A stretch of 64,000 nucleotides of DNA from contig NZ_QDGZ01000008.1 of NCBI RefSeq assembly GCF_003076135.1, positions 62,001 through 126,000 on the forward strand. Direction: 5' to 3'. Each line of letters begins with the position of its first letter. Position 1 is the stretch's first letter. The notes beneath the pieces are model-generated. The model had not been told where the DNA came from. It was given only the letters and a program-made list of their open reading frames with translations, and did no database searches. Made by a program: the position numbers and the translations under genes. This DNA is from Nocardioides gansuensis. GTDB taxonomy: Bacteria; Actinomycetota; Actinomycetes; Propionibacteriales; Nocardioidaceae. Positions 1 through 8,324 of the stretch are shown in pieces.

Positions 1-317
1 TCGCGGACCCGGGCGACGTAGTCGGGCAGCAGGAGGTCGTCGCAGCCGGGGAAGGCCGCCAGCTCGTGCTCGACCAGCTGGCGGCACCGCTCGAAGTTGC
101 CGGCGGTGCCGAGGTTGCGCTCGTTGCGCAGGTAGCGGATGCGCGGGTCGGGGTGGGCGCCGTAGCGCTCTCCTGCAGTGTGGTCGGGATAGCAGTCGTC
201 GACGATGGTGAGCGACCAGTGCGGGTCGGTCTGGGCCAGCACACTCTCCACGGTCGCGTCCAGGAGCGCGGGCTCGCCCCAGTACGGCACGAGCAGGTGC
301 AGGACCGGCTCGGTCAC
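1..317 (-). CDS. Family 2 glycosyltransferase, 3' end outside window
   Basis: Only the N-terminal ~105 residues are present. The protein starts GTG ACC GAG CCG and reads VTEPVLHLLVPYWGEP, followed by SLTIVDD and later LRNERNLGTAGNF. This is the GT-A nucleotide-sugar binding core of GT2 enzymes: a first beta strand, then a VDD acidic motif, then an RN.G.AGN segment. GTG at 317 is chosen because it overlaps the upstream gene's stop as GTGA, the coupling used throughout this chromosome. It is the third gene of a minus-strand set with a DUF2304 protein and a polyprenol-phosphate GT2, so cell-surface polysaccharide assembly is the likely role. The acceptor sugar cannot be judged. Confidence 0.85.
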   Translation of the reverse strand, partial: MTEPVLHLLVPYWGEPALLDATVESVLAQTDPHWSLTIVDDCYPDHTAGERYGAHPDPRIRYLRNERNLGTAGNFERCRQLVEHELAAFPGCDDLLLPDYVARVR

Positions 318-697
318 TCGTCCTCCGCTGGCGCATCGCGCTCGGCCTGCTGCTCTTTGCGCCGCTGCTCGACCTCGAGCCGGAGCACCGCGACCTCCTC
401 GGCCAGGGTGCGGCTGCGTTCCTCGAGGCGCCCGAGGTCGGAGCTGTGCTGCAGGGTCATCAGGAAGAGCACCAGGATGCCCACGAAGAGCGCCAGGTTG
501 AGCGGCAGCGCGATGCCGAGCAGGTCGGTGATCGCGAGCAACAGGCCCGGCACCACGGCCGCGAGGAGGGCGGTGACGGCGATGAGGAACCAGAGGAGCG
601 CGTACTTCTCCCGGAGCCGCCGGCGACGGAGCATCTCGAAGAGCGTCACCATCACGACGAGCGCGCCGAGGACGCCGAGCACGGTCGCGCTGGTCAT
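314..697 (-). CDS. DUF2304 membrane protein
   Basis: The protein has 127 aa. Three hydrophobic helices (about residues 4-22, 32-52 and 58-80) are followed by a charged C-terminal coiled coil (about 85-120) rich in Glu, Arg and Leu. This is the usual architecture of DUF2304, a family commonly found beside dolichol-phosphate-mannose-synthase-like GT2 genes. Its start overlaps the stop of the upstream GT2 as ATGA, and its stop overlaps the next GT2 as GTGA, so the three genes are translationally coupled. A role in anchoring or assisting the neighbouring glycosyltransferases at the membrane is inference; the biochemistry of DUF2304 is not settled. Confidence 0.8.
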   Translation of the reverse strand: MTSATVLGVLGALVVMVTLFEMLRRRRLREKYALLWFLIAVTALLAAVVPGLLLAITDLLGIALPLNLALFVGILVLFLMTLQHSSDLGRLEERSRTLAEEVAVLRLEVEQRRKEQQAERDAPAEDE

Positions 698-1470
698 GAG
701 GCGTCCACCCCTGCCCCGACCACCTGGGGCTGGTGCTCCACGCCTTCGTCGTACGTCGCGGGCCAGCGCCGCACCAGGGCGAGCCCGAGCGCGACGACCG
801 CGCGACTCAGGTAGATCACGGCCCTCACCGGCGAGGCCGAGGCCTGGCCGGCGGCTCGCGGGCGCATGTCGACGGGCAACTGGGCCACCTTGCAGCCGCT
901 GCGGATGGCGATGACCAGGGACTCGACGGTGTCGCCGAGGTATTCGGCGGGGTAGTGCATCGCAAAGATCATGGTGGCGCGCCGGTTGGCGACGCGGTAT
1001 CCGGAGGTCACGTCCGTCAGGCGGGTGCCGGCGATCCGGGACAGGACGGCCGCCAGGAGCACCATCGCCCACCGACGGGGGCCGCGGACGCGGTAGGGGT
1101 CGCCGTCGCGGGCGAACCGGGCGCCGATCACGATGTCGGAGTGGTCGAGCGCAGCCACCATCTCGGTCAGGTATGCTGGGTCGTGCTGGCCGTCCGCGTC
1201 GATCTGGACGGTCACGCCGTAGCCATGTCGGAGCGCGTAGCGGTATCCCGCACGCATCGCGCCGCCGACGCCGAGGTTGAAGGGCAGCCGGCACACGAGT
1301 GCCCCCGCGTTCTCGGCCCGCTCGGCCGTGCGGTCCACGGAGCCGTCGTCGACCACGAGGACCTCGATTCCGGGGTTGGCAGCCGTGATCTCGCGCACGG
1401 TGGCGCCGACGGACTCCTCCTCGTTCCACGCGGGAACGATGACGAGGATCCGGGGCCCGCTGGTGGACAT
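694..1470 (-). CDS. Polyprenol-phosphate glycosyltransferase (DPM1-like GT2)
   Basis: This 258-aa protein begins MSTSGPRILVIVPAWNEEES, the GT-A opening of dolichyl-phosphate mannose synthase-like GT2 enzymes. It has VLVVDDGSVD near residue 45 and the metal-binding QIDADGQHD near residue 95. An R-rich amphipathic segment lies near the C terminus. Such enzymes move a sugar from a nucleotide donor to a polyprenyl phosphate on the inner face of the membrane. It is the first gene of the minus-strand operon. The start is fixed by a TAGGGT box exactly 7 nt upstream of the ATG, which implies a leaderless transcript. The sugar (mannose, glucose or other) is not determined. Confidence 0.85.
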   Translation of the reverse strand: MSTSGPRILVIVPAWNEEESVGATVREITAANPGIEVLVVDDGSVDRTAERAENAGALVCRLPFNLGVGGAMRAGYRYALRHGYGVTVQIDADGQHDPAYLTEMVAALDHSDIVIGARFARDGDPYRVRGPRRWAMVLLAAVLSRIAGTRLTDVTSGYRVANRRATMIFAMHYPAEYLGDTVESLVIAIRSGCKVAQLPVDMRPRAAGQASASPVRAVIYLSRAVVALGLALVRRWPATYDEGVEHQPQVVGAGVDAS

Positions 1471-1477
1471 GGCGAGC

Positions 1478-1483
1478 ACCCTA
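1478..1483 (-). promoter_or_regulatory. -10 box of a leaderless promoter
   Basis: Read on the minus strand, TAGGGT is followed by 7 nt and the ATG of the GT2 gene. No Shine-Dalgarno sequence fits in between, so the transcript probably starts at or next to the A of ATG. Confidence 0.6.
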
Positions 1484-1523
1484 ACAACGGGAGAGCGCTG
1501 CTCGACCCGTCGCTGCCCGGCAC

Positions 1524-1529
1524 TAGCCT
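1524..1529 (+). promoter_or_regulatory. -10 box of a leaderless promoter
   Basis: TAGCCT followed by 7 nt and the ATG of the DUF2344 gene. With the minus-strand box at 1478-1483 it forms a compact divergent promoter pair inside 66 bp. Confidence 0.55.
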
Positions 1530-1536
1530 GTGCCCG

Positions 1537-2256
1537 ATGCCACGCCAAGACCCGCCCCAGCAGCCGCCCCCGGTGCAGCGCCTGCGCATCCGCTACGCCA
1601 AGCGCGGTCGCCTGCGCTTCACGAGCCACCGCGACTTCTCGCGGGCCTTCGAGCGGGCGGTGTTCCGGGCCCGCATCCCGATGGCCTACTCCTCGGGCTT
1701 CAACCCCCATCCGCGCATCTCGTACGCCGGTGCCGCACCGACGGGCTCGGCGAGCGAGGCGGAATACCTCGAGCTCGCGCTCGCCGAGGTGCTCGACCCG
1801 GCCGAGGTCCACGCGCAGCTGGACGAGGCGCTGCCCGAGGGCCTGGACGTGCTCCAGGTGGTGGAGTCCTCCGGCGGCTCACTGGCCGACCTCCTCGAGG
1901 CCAGCCGGTGGCGGATCGACGTCCCCGTGGCCCCGGACGCGACCCGGAGAGCCGTGGCCGCGTTCCTGGCGGCGGGGGAGGTGCTGGTCGAGCGGATGAC
2001 GAAGAAGGGCCTGCGCGAGTTCGACGCCCGGGGGGCTGTGGTTGCCCTCTCGGTGCAGCCGGTGGAGGGGTCATCCGACCGGTCGGCGCTCGACCTCCTC
2101 CTGCGCCACGGGGTCCCGTCCGTGCGGCCGGACGACGTGCTGTCGGCGCTGCGCCACGTCGCCGGGCTCGATGCCGGCCCGGCGCCGTTGATGACCCGGC
2201 TGGAGCAGGGGCGCCTCGTCGAGGACACCCAGGAGATCGCCGACCCGCTGTCGTAG
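1537..2256 (+). CDS. DUF2344 / TIGR03936 radical SAM-linked protein
   Basis: 239 aa. The N terminus carries the family signature LRIRYAKRGRLRFTSHRDFSR, then PMAYSSGFNPHPRISYA and PTGSASEAEYLELAL (residues about 12-80). In many bacteria this domain lies next to or is fused with a radical SAM protein, and in Actinobacteria it commonly sits directly upstream of rne, as here. No radical SAM gene is visible upstream in this window. Molecular function is unknown; the link to rne suggests RNA metabolism. The start is supported by a leaderless -10 box 7 nt away. Confidence 0.85.
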   Translation: MPRQDPPQQPPPVQRLRIRYAKRGRLRFTSHRDFSRAFERAVFRARIPMAYSSGFNPHPRISYAGAAPTGSASEAEYLELALAEVLDPAEVHAQLDEALPEGLDVLQVVESSGGSLADLLEASRWRIDVPVAPDATRRAVAAFLAAGEVLVERMTKKGLREFDARGAVVALSVQPVEGSSDRSALDLLLRHGVPSVRPDDVLSALRHVAGLDAGPAPLMTRLEQGRLVEDTQEIADPLS

Positions 2257-2579
2257 ATGGGGGCGCAGGGGGTGACGTGTGCGATACTCGCCCGTGTTCG
2301 ACCCGGCCGGCGTGCCGACCGGATCGAGCCGACGACGTTCTCGCCACACCAGCCTGGTGCGGCACTTCGGACGCAGGTCGTCACCCGACCGCGACGCGGC
2401 CGGTGGGTCGGTGACAGCGGCTCACCCCAGTGCCTTGCGACCGCGGCAGGTTGGTGGCCGGCGCCCGTCGACGCATACGCGGAGGGCCTCGCCGCCACCG
2501 ACAAGGCTTTGCGCCTGCGGCCACCGGTCGCGCGGCGCCGACACGGTTCCGGCACCTGCCGGGACGCGAGGAGCACCAC
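2257..2579 (+). other. Long 5' leader region of rne
   Basis: This stretch of 323 bp has no convincing coding sequence. It ends in a strong ribosome binding site, GAGGAG at 2568-2573, 6 nt before the rne ATG. A possible -10 (GATACT, 2283-2288) near its left end has no good -35. If transcribed from there, the rne mRNA would carry a leader of about 290 nt. The long rne leader of E. coli is the site of autoregulation by RNase E; whether this one works similarly is inference. Confidence 0.4.
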
Positions 2580-5500
2580 ATGCTCGACGACAACCAGCCC
2601 GACCCGACCACCATTGAGGCCGGAGCCGGCGACACCGACGCGCCTGAGGCGCCTGCGGCGCCCGCGAAGAAGACCGCGGCCAGGAAGGCGCCGGCCAAGA
2701 AGGCCGCTGCGAAGAAGGCGCCGGCCAGGAAGACCGCCGCGAAGAAGGCGGCTGCTGCTCCTGCCGAGGCCCCGGCCGTCGAGTCCGCCGAGGCCACCGC
2801 CGAGGCCACCGACACGACGACTGTGGAGGCGGCCGCACCTGCGACGGCGAAGAAGGCCGCCGCGAGGAAGCCGGCAGCCAAGCGCACCACCAAGCAGGTC
2901 GCGCCGGCCGCCACCGAGGCACCAACCGAGGCCTCCGCCGACGCGGCAGCCGACACCGCTGCCGCCCCCGCGAAGAAGACCGCTGCCAAGCGCACCGCTG
3001 CGCGGAAGACCGCCGAGCGGGCACCGGCCAGGAAGTCTGCGGCGAGCAAGTCCGCCGGCACGCCGGCCGACGCGGCCGTCGACGCCGCCGTCGAGCAGGC
3101 CGAGGCGACGGGGGCGGCCGAGGCTGCGGCCGGTGCCGCCGCTCCGCTCTTCCAGGCGCCCACGGCCACGACGACGACCACTCGCCGTACCCGCACGAGC
3201 GCCAGGAAGGCCGCTGCGGCTCCGGCCGAGACGCCTGCCGACGAGGAGGCGAAGCCGGCCGAGGAGCCCGCGGACGAGGTCGCGGTCGAGGTCGCGGTCG
3301 AGGACACCGACGCCGACGCCGACACCGCCGCCGCCGAGCCCGAGGCCGAGCCCGAGCCCGAGGCCGAGCCCGAGGCCGAGACCGAGGCCGAGACCGAATC
3401 CGAGACCGAGGGCGGCGCACCGCGCCGGCGTCGCCGCCGGGGTGGGCGTCGCCGCCGCAAGCCGGGCGAGTCTGCGCAGTCCGGTGCCGAGGACGACGCG
3501 TCCGAGGACGCTGCCGAGGGCAGCGCCGACGAGTCCGACACCGGCGACTCGACGGACTCGGGCGAGGCCGCCGGCGAGGAGCGCAACGGCGAGTCCACCT
3601 CGTCGCGTCGCCGTCGCCGTCGTCGTCGGGCCGGCGAGGACGGCGGAGACTCCGACGACGAGCCCAACACCGTCACCCGGGTCCGCAGCGCGCGCTCCGC
3701 GGAGGACCAGATCACAGCCGTCGCCGGCTCCACGCGCCTGGAGGCGAAGAAGCAGCGACGCCGCGAGGGCCGCGAGGCCGGCCGCCGGCGCGCCCCGATC
3801 GTGAGCGAGGCGGAGTTCCTGGCCCGTCGGGAGTCGGTCGACCGCGTGATGGTGATCCGCCAGCGCGAGGAGCTGACCCAGATCGCCGTCCTCGAGGACA
3901 AGGTCCTCGTCGAGCACTACGTCGCCCGCGAGTCGCAGACCTCGCTGATCGGCAACGTCTACCTCGGCCGCGTCCAGAACGTGCTGCCCTCGATGGAGGC
4001 CGCCTTCATCGACATCGGCAAGGGCCGCAACGCGGTCCTCTACGCCGGTGAGGTGAACTGGTCGGCCCTGGGCCACAAGGAGGGCCAGCCGCGCAAGATC
4101 GAGTCGGTGCTCTCCAGCGGCCAGTCGATCCTGGTGCAGGTCACCAAGGACCCCATGGGACACAAGGGCGCCCGCCTCACCAGCCAGATCAGCCTCGCCG
4201 GGCGGTTCCTGGTCTACGTGCCGGACGGCACGACCAGCGGCATCTCCCGCAAGCTGCCCGACACGGAGCGCAACCGGCTCAAGGCCCTGCTCAAGGAGAT
4301 CGTCCCGGACAGCGCCGGCGTCATCGTGCGTACGGCGGCGGAGGGCGCCAGCGAGGACGAGCTGACGCGCGACGTCGAGCGGCTCAAGGCGCGCTGGGAG
4401 GACATCGAGGCGAAGGCGAAGGGCAACGCGCCGCAGCTGCTCTACGGCGAGCCCGACCTCACCCTCAAGGTCGTCCGCGACCTCTTCACCGAGGACTTCA
4501 GCAGGCTCGTGATCCAGGGCGACGACGCCTGGGACACCGTCCAGGGCTACGTCGCGCACGTTGCGCCGGACCTCCAGGACCGCCTCGAGAGGTTCGAGCC
4601 GGGGGAGAACGGCAAGGACGTCTTCGCCGTGCACCGCATCGAGGAGCAGATCCACAAGGGTCTCGACCGCAAGGTCTGGCTGCCCTCTGGTGGGTCGCTG
4701 ATCATCGACCGCACCGAGGCGATGACCGTGGTCGACGTCAACACCGGCAAGTTCACCGGGTCTGGCGGCAACCTCGAGGAGACGGTCACCAAGAACAACC
4801 TGGAGGCCGCGGAGGAGATCGTCCGGCAGCTCCGGCTGCGGGACATCGGCGGCATCATCGTCATCGACTTCATCGACATGGTGCTCGAGTCCAACCGCGA
4901 CCTGGTCGTGCGTCGCCTGGTCGAGTGCCTGGGTCGCGACCGCACCCGCCACCAGGTCGCCGAGGTCACCTCGCTCGGCCTCGTGCAGATGACCCGCAAG
5001 CGGATCGGCACCGGCCTCCTCGAGGCCTTCAGCAAGGACTGCGAGCACTGCCAGGGCCGTGGCGTGGTCATCCAGGACACGCCGGTCGAGCCCTCGAAGG
5101 GCGAGGACGACCGCCGCGGCCGGCGCACCCGCGGCCGCGCCAAGGGCGAGGGTGGCAACGGCCAGGGTGGGGACGGCGAGAACGGCACGTCTGCCCCGTC
5201 GCCCAGGACCGTGGCGTCCAAGGCCCGTGGTGAGGGCAAGCCGGACGAGGGCAAGGCGGACGGCGGAAGGTCCGGCAGGGGCAAGGCCGACCAGCGCACG
5301 GCTGTCGAGGCCGCGGTCGAGCCGCCCGCCGAGGCCCCGGTCTCGCCGGAGCCCGGCGTCGCGAGCATCGAGCCCGGGCCGTCGAGCGAGCCCGCCGCGG
5401 ACACCGCCCCCGCGACGGAGGTTGCGCCGGTGGCGGAGCCCGTGGCCGAGCAGCCTGCGGAGCCGCCCGCTGCACCCGAGGTCTCCGAGCCGGTGGCCCA

Positions 5501-5783
5501 GCCGGTCGTCGAGCCGGTCGTCGAGCCCGAGCCGGTCGAGCCAGTGCGGCCGCGGGTGATCACGACCACCCGACGCCGCTCCGCCAGCCGTCCGGCCGGC
5601 CCGCCGATCACCCAGACCCAGGAGTCGCTGTCGGCCGCGCCCGTCGGAGTCGCCGGCGCTCCCGCCCCGGCCCAGGTGGAGCCCGGCACCGCCGGCCACG
5701 AGCCCGGCACCGACGGTGCCCACGCGGCGGAGCCGCACGTGGAGCACGTACCGATCAAGAAGAAGGGCGCGCGCAAGCGCTGA
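2580..5783 (+). CDS. rne: Ribonuclease E/G with long low-complexity arms
   Basis: 1067 aa. Residues 1 to about 430 are low complexity: Lys/Ala-rich repeats like histone H1 tails (AKKTAARKAPAKKAA type), then a Glu/Ala/Asp run near 240-290 and Arg-rich blocks near 285 and 345. The catalytic core follows: S1 RNA-binding domain from about 458 (IGNVYLGRVQNVLPSMEAAF), the DNase I-like region with metal-binding aspartates in VVDVNTGKF (about 717) and IVIDFIDM (about 760), then the zinc-link pair CEHC (about 821). A Pro/Glu-rich acidic tail of roughly 230 aa ends in KKKGARKR. It is an endoribonuclease for mRNA decay and stable RNA maturation. The start is supported by GAGGAG 6 nt upstream. Placing the core in the middle with disordered arms on both sides is typical of actinobacterial RNase E. 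Confidence 0.97.
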   Translation: MLDDNQPDPTTIEAGAGDTDAPEAPAAPAKKTAARKAPAKKAAAKKAPARKTAAKKAAAAPAEAPAVESAEATAEATDTTTVEAAAPATAKKAAARKPAAKRTTKQVAPAATEAPTEASADAAADTAAAPAKKTAAKRTAARKTAERAPARKSAASKSAGTPADAAVDAAVEQAEATGAAEAAAGAAAPLFQAPTATTTTTRRTRTSARKAAAAPAETPADEEAKPAEEPADEVAVEVAVEDTDADADTAAAEPEAEPEPEAEPEAETEAETESETEGGAPRRRRRRGGRRRRKPGESAQSGAEDDASEDAAEGSADESDTGDSTDSGEAAGEERNGESTSSRRRRRRRRAGEDGGDSDDEPNTVTRVRSARSAEDQITAVAGSTRLEAKKQRRREGREAGRRRAPIVSEAEFLARRESVDRVMVIRQREELTQIAVLEDKVLVEHYVARESQTSLIGNVYLGRVQNVLPSMEAAFIDIGKGRNAVLYAGEVNWSALGHKEGQPRKIESVLSSGQSILVQVTKDPMGHKGARLTSQISLAGRFLVYVPDGTTSGISRKLPDTERNRLKALLKEIVPDSAGVIVRTAAEGASEDELTRDVERLKARWEDIEAKAKGNAPQLLYGEPDLTLKVVRDLFTEDFSRLVIQGDDAWDTVQGYVAHVAPDLQDRLERFEPGENGKDVFAVHRIEEQIHKGLDRKVWLPSGGSLIIDRTEAMTVVDVNTGKFTGSGGNLEETVTKNNLEAAEEIVRQLRLRDIGGIIVIDFIDMVLESNRDLVVRRLVECLGRDRTRHQVAEVTSLGLVQMTRKRIGTGLLEAFSKDCEHCQGRGVVIQDTPVEPSKGEDDRRGRRTRGRAKGEGGNGQGGDGENGTSAPSPRTVASKARGEGKPDEGKADGGRSGRGKADQRTAVEAAVEPPAEAPVSPEPGVASIEPGPSSEPAADTAPATEVAPVAEPVAEQPAEPPAAPEVSEPVAQPVVEPVVEPEPVEPVRPRVITTTRRRSASRPAGPPITQTQESLSAAPVGVAGAPAPAQVEPGTAGHEPGTDGAHAAEPHVEHVPIKKKGARKR

Positions 5784-5799
5784 CCCGGGCCTGCCCGCT

Positions 5800-5832
5800 G
5801 TGAAGCTCCACGCTCTGTGCGTGGAGCTTCAC
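5800..5832 (+). terminator. Perfect 14-bp hairpin after rne
   Basis: GTGAAGCTCCACGC, a 5-nt loop TCTGT, then GCGTGGAGCTTCAC, 17 nt after the rne stop codon. The stem is perfect but no T-run follows (GCTTTCGG), so it may be a processing or repeat element as much as a terminator. Confidence 0.5.
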
Positions 5833-5887
5833 GCTTTCGGGACGTCAAACCCGTGAAGGTCGACGCCTCACGCGTGAAGCTTCACGC
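5800..5887. repeat. Cluster of GTGAAGCTTCACGC palindromic repeats
   Basis: Four variants of a 14-bp motif lie in 88 bp: 5800-5813 GTGAAGCTCCACGC, 5819-5832 in reverse orientation, 5853-5866 GTGAAGGTCGACGC and 5874-5887 GTGAAGCTTCACGC. The last copy supplies the stop codon of the broken HAD gene. A related string, GCGTGAAGCTCA, occurs near 63764. They look like a small intergenic repeat family. Confidence 0.7.
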
Positions 5888-6217
5888 CTGGTCGGCGAGG
5901 AGGCTCTCGACGGCCGCGATCGACGTGGCGGTGTCGGTGTGGTGGAAGGCCTCGGGGTCGGGCTTCATCACCCCGACCTCGTGGGAGTAGATGAGGACGT
6001 CGACGAGGTCCTCGAATCCCCAGCACCGCTCGCGCTCGCGGGCGCCGGGGCCGGAGTTGGAGAGGATCCCAAGCAGGAGGCCGCGCTCGTGCAGCCCGGC
6101 GAACCAGTCGCGGAGTGGCACGTCGAGCTCACCGGCGTACCGCGGCCACATGTCCTCCATCAGCTCGTGCGCCTGCGCGTCGGTGAGTCCCAGCCCGCAC
6201 CACCGCGCGGACAGGCA
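5882..6217 (-). pseudogene. HAD-family hydrolase remnant (truncated and internally deleted)
   Basis: The open frame reads DAQAHELMEDMWPRYAGELD, continues with GILSNSG (HAD motif II, Ser/Asn) and GVMKPDPEAF (motif III, Lys), then jumps straight to HHTDTATSIAAVESLLADQA. An intact HAD would have about 60 N-terminal residues with the DxD nucleophile, and about 25-30 residues with the motif IV aspartates between PEAF and the end. Both are missing. The frame closes upstream at 6218-6220, which is also the stop of the neighbouring gene, and no start codon precedes the conserved region. The first internal ATG (6160) would give only 92 aa without a nucleophile. Its end lies inside a palindromic repeat. 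I read this as decay or recombination, with no expected phosphatase activity. Confidence 0.75.
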
Positions 6218-6838
6218 TCAGGCAGGGCGGCGGAACCAGTCGGTGGACTCCTTCTGCCACAGCAGCCAGAGCACGAACGCCGTGACGCCCAGCCCGATGA
6301 GGCCGACCAGCCTGAGCAGGATCGGCTGCGGGTCACCGAGGCTCATCACGGCGCCGAGGATGCTGATCGTGGCGAGCACGGTGTAGACGATCCGGGCCCA
6401 GCCCGCGCCCCGCTTGATGAAGAGGGCGAGGCCGCCGTAGAGCAGCACGCCGATGGTGAGGCCGATGACGGCGCCGACCATCACGCCGGAGCGCACCGTG
6501 TCCTCGTCGAGCCCGCTCGCGCCGGCGTCGTCGAGCGTCATGCTGATGATCTCGTCGAGGTAGAGGAAGCTGAGCAGGGAGCTGAGCAGCCCGAGGCCGA
6601 TGGTCACCCAGATCAGGGTGACGGCCAGCTGGATCGACCGGGGCGGCTCGCCACGGACCGCAGGCGGCTGGCCGTAGGCCGGCTGTCCGTAGGGAGACTG
6701 ACCGGGCTGCGGCTGGCCGTAGTTCGGCTGGCCGTAGTTCGGCTGCCCGTGGTTCGGCTGCCCGTGGTTCGGCTGCCCGTAGTTCGGCTGCCCGTAGGGG
6801 TCCTGCCCGGGCCCCTCGTTGGTGGGCGGTGTGGTCAT
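6218..6838 (-). CDS. Membrane protein with GQPNYGQP repeats
   Basis: 206 aa. The N-terminal ~65 residues form a disordered tract built from near-identical NYGQP/NHGQP pentamers (at least six), encoded by 15-bp DNA repeats around 6717-6800. Four transmembrane helices follow (about 68-90, 118-140, 148-165, 170-190). The C terminus WFRRPA is likely cytoplasmic. Many actinobacterial small membrane proteins carry such Gly/Gln/Pro/Tyr cytoplasmic tails; their function is unknown and I do not assign one. The repeat number could vary between strains. Confidence 0.8.
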   Translation of the reverse strand: MTTPPTNEGPGQDPYGQPNYGQPNHGQPNHGQPNYGQPNYGQPQPGQSPYGQPAYGQPPAVRGEPPRSIQLAVTLIWVTIGLGLLSSLLSFLYLDEIISMTLDDAGASGLDEDTVRSGVMVGAVIGLTIGVLLYGGLALFIKRGAGWARIVYTVLATISILGAVMSLGDPQPILLRLVGLIGLGVTAFVLWLLWQKESTDWFRRPA

Positions 6839-6923
6839 CTGATCCCCCTGGGATGGTCGAATAGCCGTGCGGCCGTGGGAGCGAGTATCCCGCCGATCCG
6901 TGCCAGGGTCACGGACGCGGGGG

Positions 6924-8324
6924 TCAGAGGACGCAGGTGTTGACCACGTCGCCGGTCGTGGGCTTGGGGTAGAAGCCGTCCTTCGGCGGCTTCACGTGGT
7001 CCCTCACCCACTGGTCGAGCGCCTGGAACGCCGACCGGGCGCACGGCAGCAGCGGCCGGAGCCGGTCGGGATACGTCGAGTAGAGGCCGTCGGTGTGCGT
7101 GCCGCCGCCGAACCGGTAGTAGCGGTGCAGGCGGGCCTGGTGGCTGTCCTCGACCAGCTCGTCGTAGATGTTGCTGTCGGTGCGCATCGGGAGGAGCGCG
7201 TCCAGGTCGCCGTGCAGTGTGATCAGCGGGCGCTGGATGTTGCCGGTGAGCTCCACGATGCGCACCGCCTCCTTCACCGAGGCCGGCCGGGACGCGTAGT
7301 CGTAGTCCGCGTCGCAGCCCGCCACGCCGCTCTGGCAGAACGGCACGCCGGCGTCCAGGGAGCCGTCGTAGTCGGGGTCGAACTCCTCCCGGTAGATCCG
7401 CTGGGTGAGGTCCCAGTAGTAGGAGTAGTGGAACGGCCAGAGGAACTCGCTGCCCTCCTCGAAGCCGGCCTCGAGCATGGCCTGTCGCGCCTCCTCCGAG
7501 CCCGTCGCGGCGTACGCCGGGTAGTGCCTGAGGGCAGTGGGCAGGTAGTGGAACATGGTCGGGCCCTCGGCGCGGAAGAGCGTGCCCTCCCAGTCGACGC
7601 CGCCGTCGTAGAGCCAGGGCCGGTTCTCCAGCTGCCAGCGCGTCAGGTAGCCGCCGTTGGAGATCCCGACCAGGTAGGTGTGCCGCGGAGCGCGGCCGTA
7701 CCGCTGCTCGACCACGACCTTGGTGGCCTTCGTCAGCTCCGTCACCCGGTCGTGCCATTCGCGCACCGAGCCGCCGGGGGTGGAGCCGTCCGCGTAGAAC
7801 CGGGCTCCCGTGTTGCCCTTGTCGGTGCTCGCGAACGCGTAGCCCTGCGCCAGCACCCAGTCGCCGAGGATGAAGTCGTTGGCGTACTGCGCACGGACGC
7901 CGGGAGCGCCGGTGATCACCACCTTGCCGTTCCACGCGTCGGGCAGCCGGATGACGAACTGGGAGTCGTGCCGCCACCCGTTGTTGGTGTTGCTGGTCGA
8001 GGTGTCGGGGAAGTAGCCGTCGACCTGGATGCCCGGCACGCCGGAGGGGTTGCGGGTGCCGCTGGCGTGGAGGCCCGCCCAGTCGTTGGGGTTGGTGTGC
8101 CCGCTCGCCACCGTGCCTGCGGTCGTCAGGTCCGCCAGGCACGCTGTCTTCTGCATCTCGGCCTGCGGCACGAGCAGCTCGGACATCCGGGCGCAGCCGG
8201 GCTCCGCAGGCGTGGGGGGAGCGGCGGCGACGTGCTGGGGTACGGCGATCGCGGCGAGCCCGAGGCCGACGGCTCCGGCGACGGCGGCGCCGAGCTGGCG
8301 CCGTACGGATGTGATGACGGTCAT
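6924..8324 (-). CDS. Secreted alpha/beta-hydrolase (tannase/feruloyl esterase-like)
   Basis: 466 aa with a signal peptide (Arg-rich start, hydrophobic core 10-30, cleavage near AAA at 33-35). The mature part has the nucleophile elbow LVGISNGGY (Ser222), a C-terminal Asp in HGDLDALLP and a His in GGGTHTDG, completing a Ser-Asp-His triad. Paired cysteines suggest disulfides outside the cell. Layout and length fit secreted tannase/feruloyl esterase-like or related polyester and oligomer hydrolases; the substrate cannot be read from sequence. The ATG at 8324 is chosen because the Sec signal follows at once. The gene stands alone, between the repeat-bearing membrane protein and the divergent rplU promoter. 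Confidence 0.75.
   Translation of the reverse strand: MTVITSVRRQLGAAVAGAVGLGLAAIAVPQHVAAAPPTPAEPGCARMSELLVPQAEMQKTACLADLTTAGTVASGHTNPNDWAGLHASGTRNPSGVPGIQVDGYFPDTSTSNTNNGWRHDSQFVIRLPDAWNGKVVITGAPGVRAQYANDFILGDWVLAQGYAFASTDKGNTGARFYADGSTPGGSVREWHDRVTELTKATKVVVEQRYGRAPRHTYLVGISNGGYLTRWQLENRPWLYDGGVDWEGTLFRAEGPTMFHYLPTALRHYPAYAATGSEEARQAMLEAGFEEGSEFLWPFHYSYYWDLTQRIYREEFDPDYDGSLDAGVPFCQSGVAGCDADYDYASRPASVKEAVRIVELTGNIQRPLITLHGDLDALLPMRTDSNIYDELVEDSHQARLHRYYRFGGGTHTDGLYSTYPDRLRPLLPCARSAFQALDQWVRDHVKPPKDGFYPKPTTGDVVNTCVL

Noticed and set aside
1686..5747. Long antisense open frame (about 1350 codons) opposite DUF2344 and rne
   Set aside because: It is a shadow of high-GC codon bias in rne; it has no domain and carries low-complexity Gly/Arg/Leu runs.
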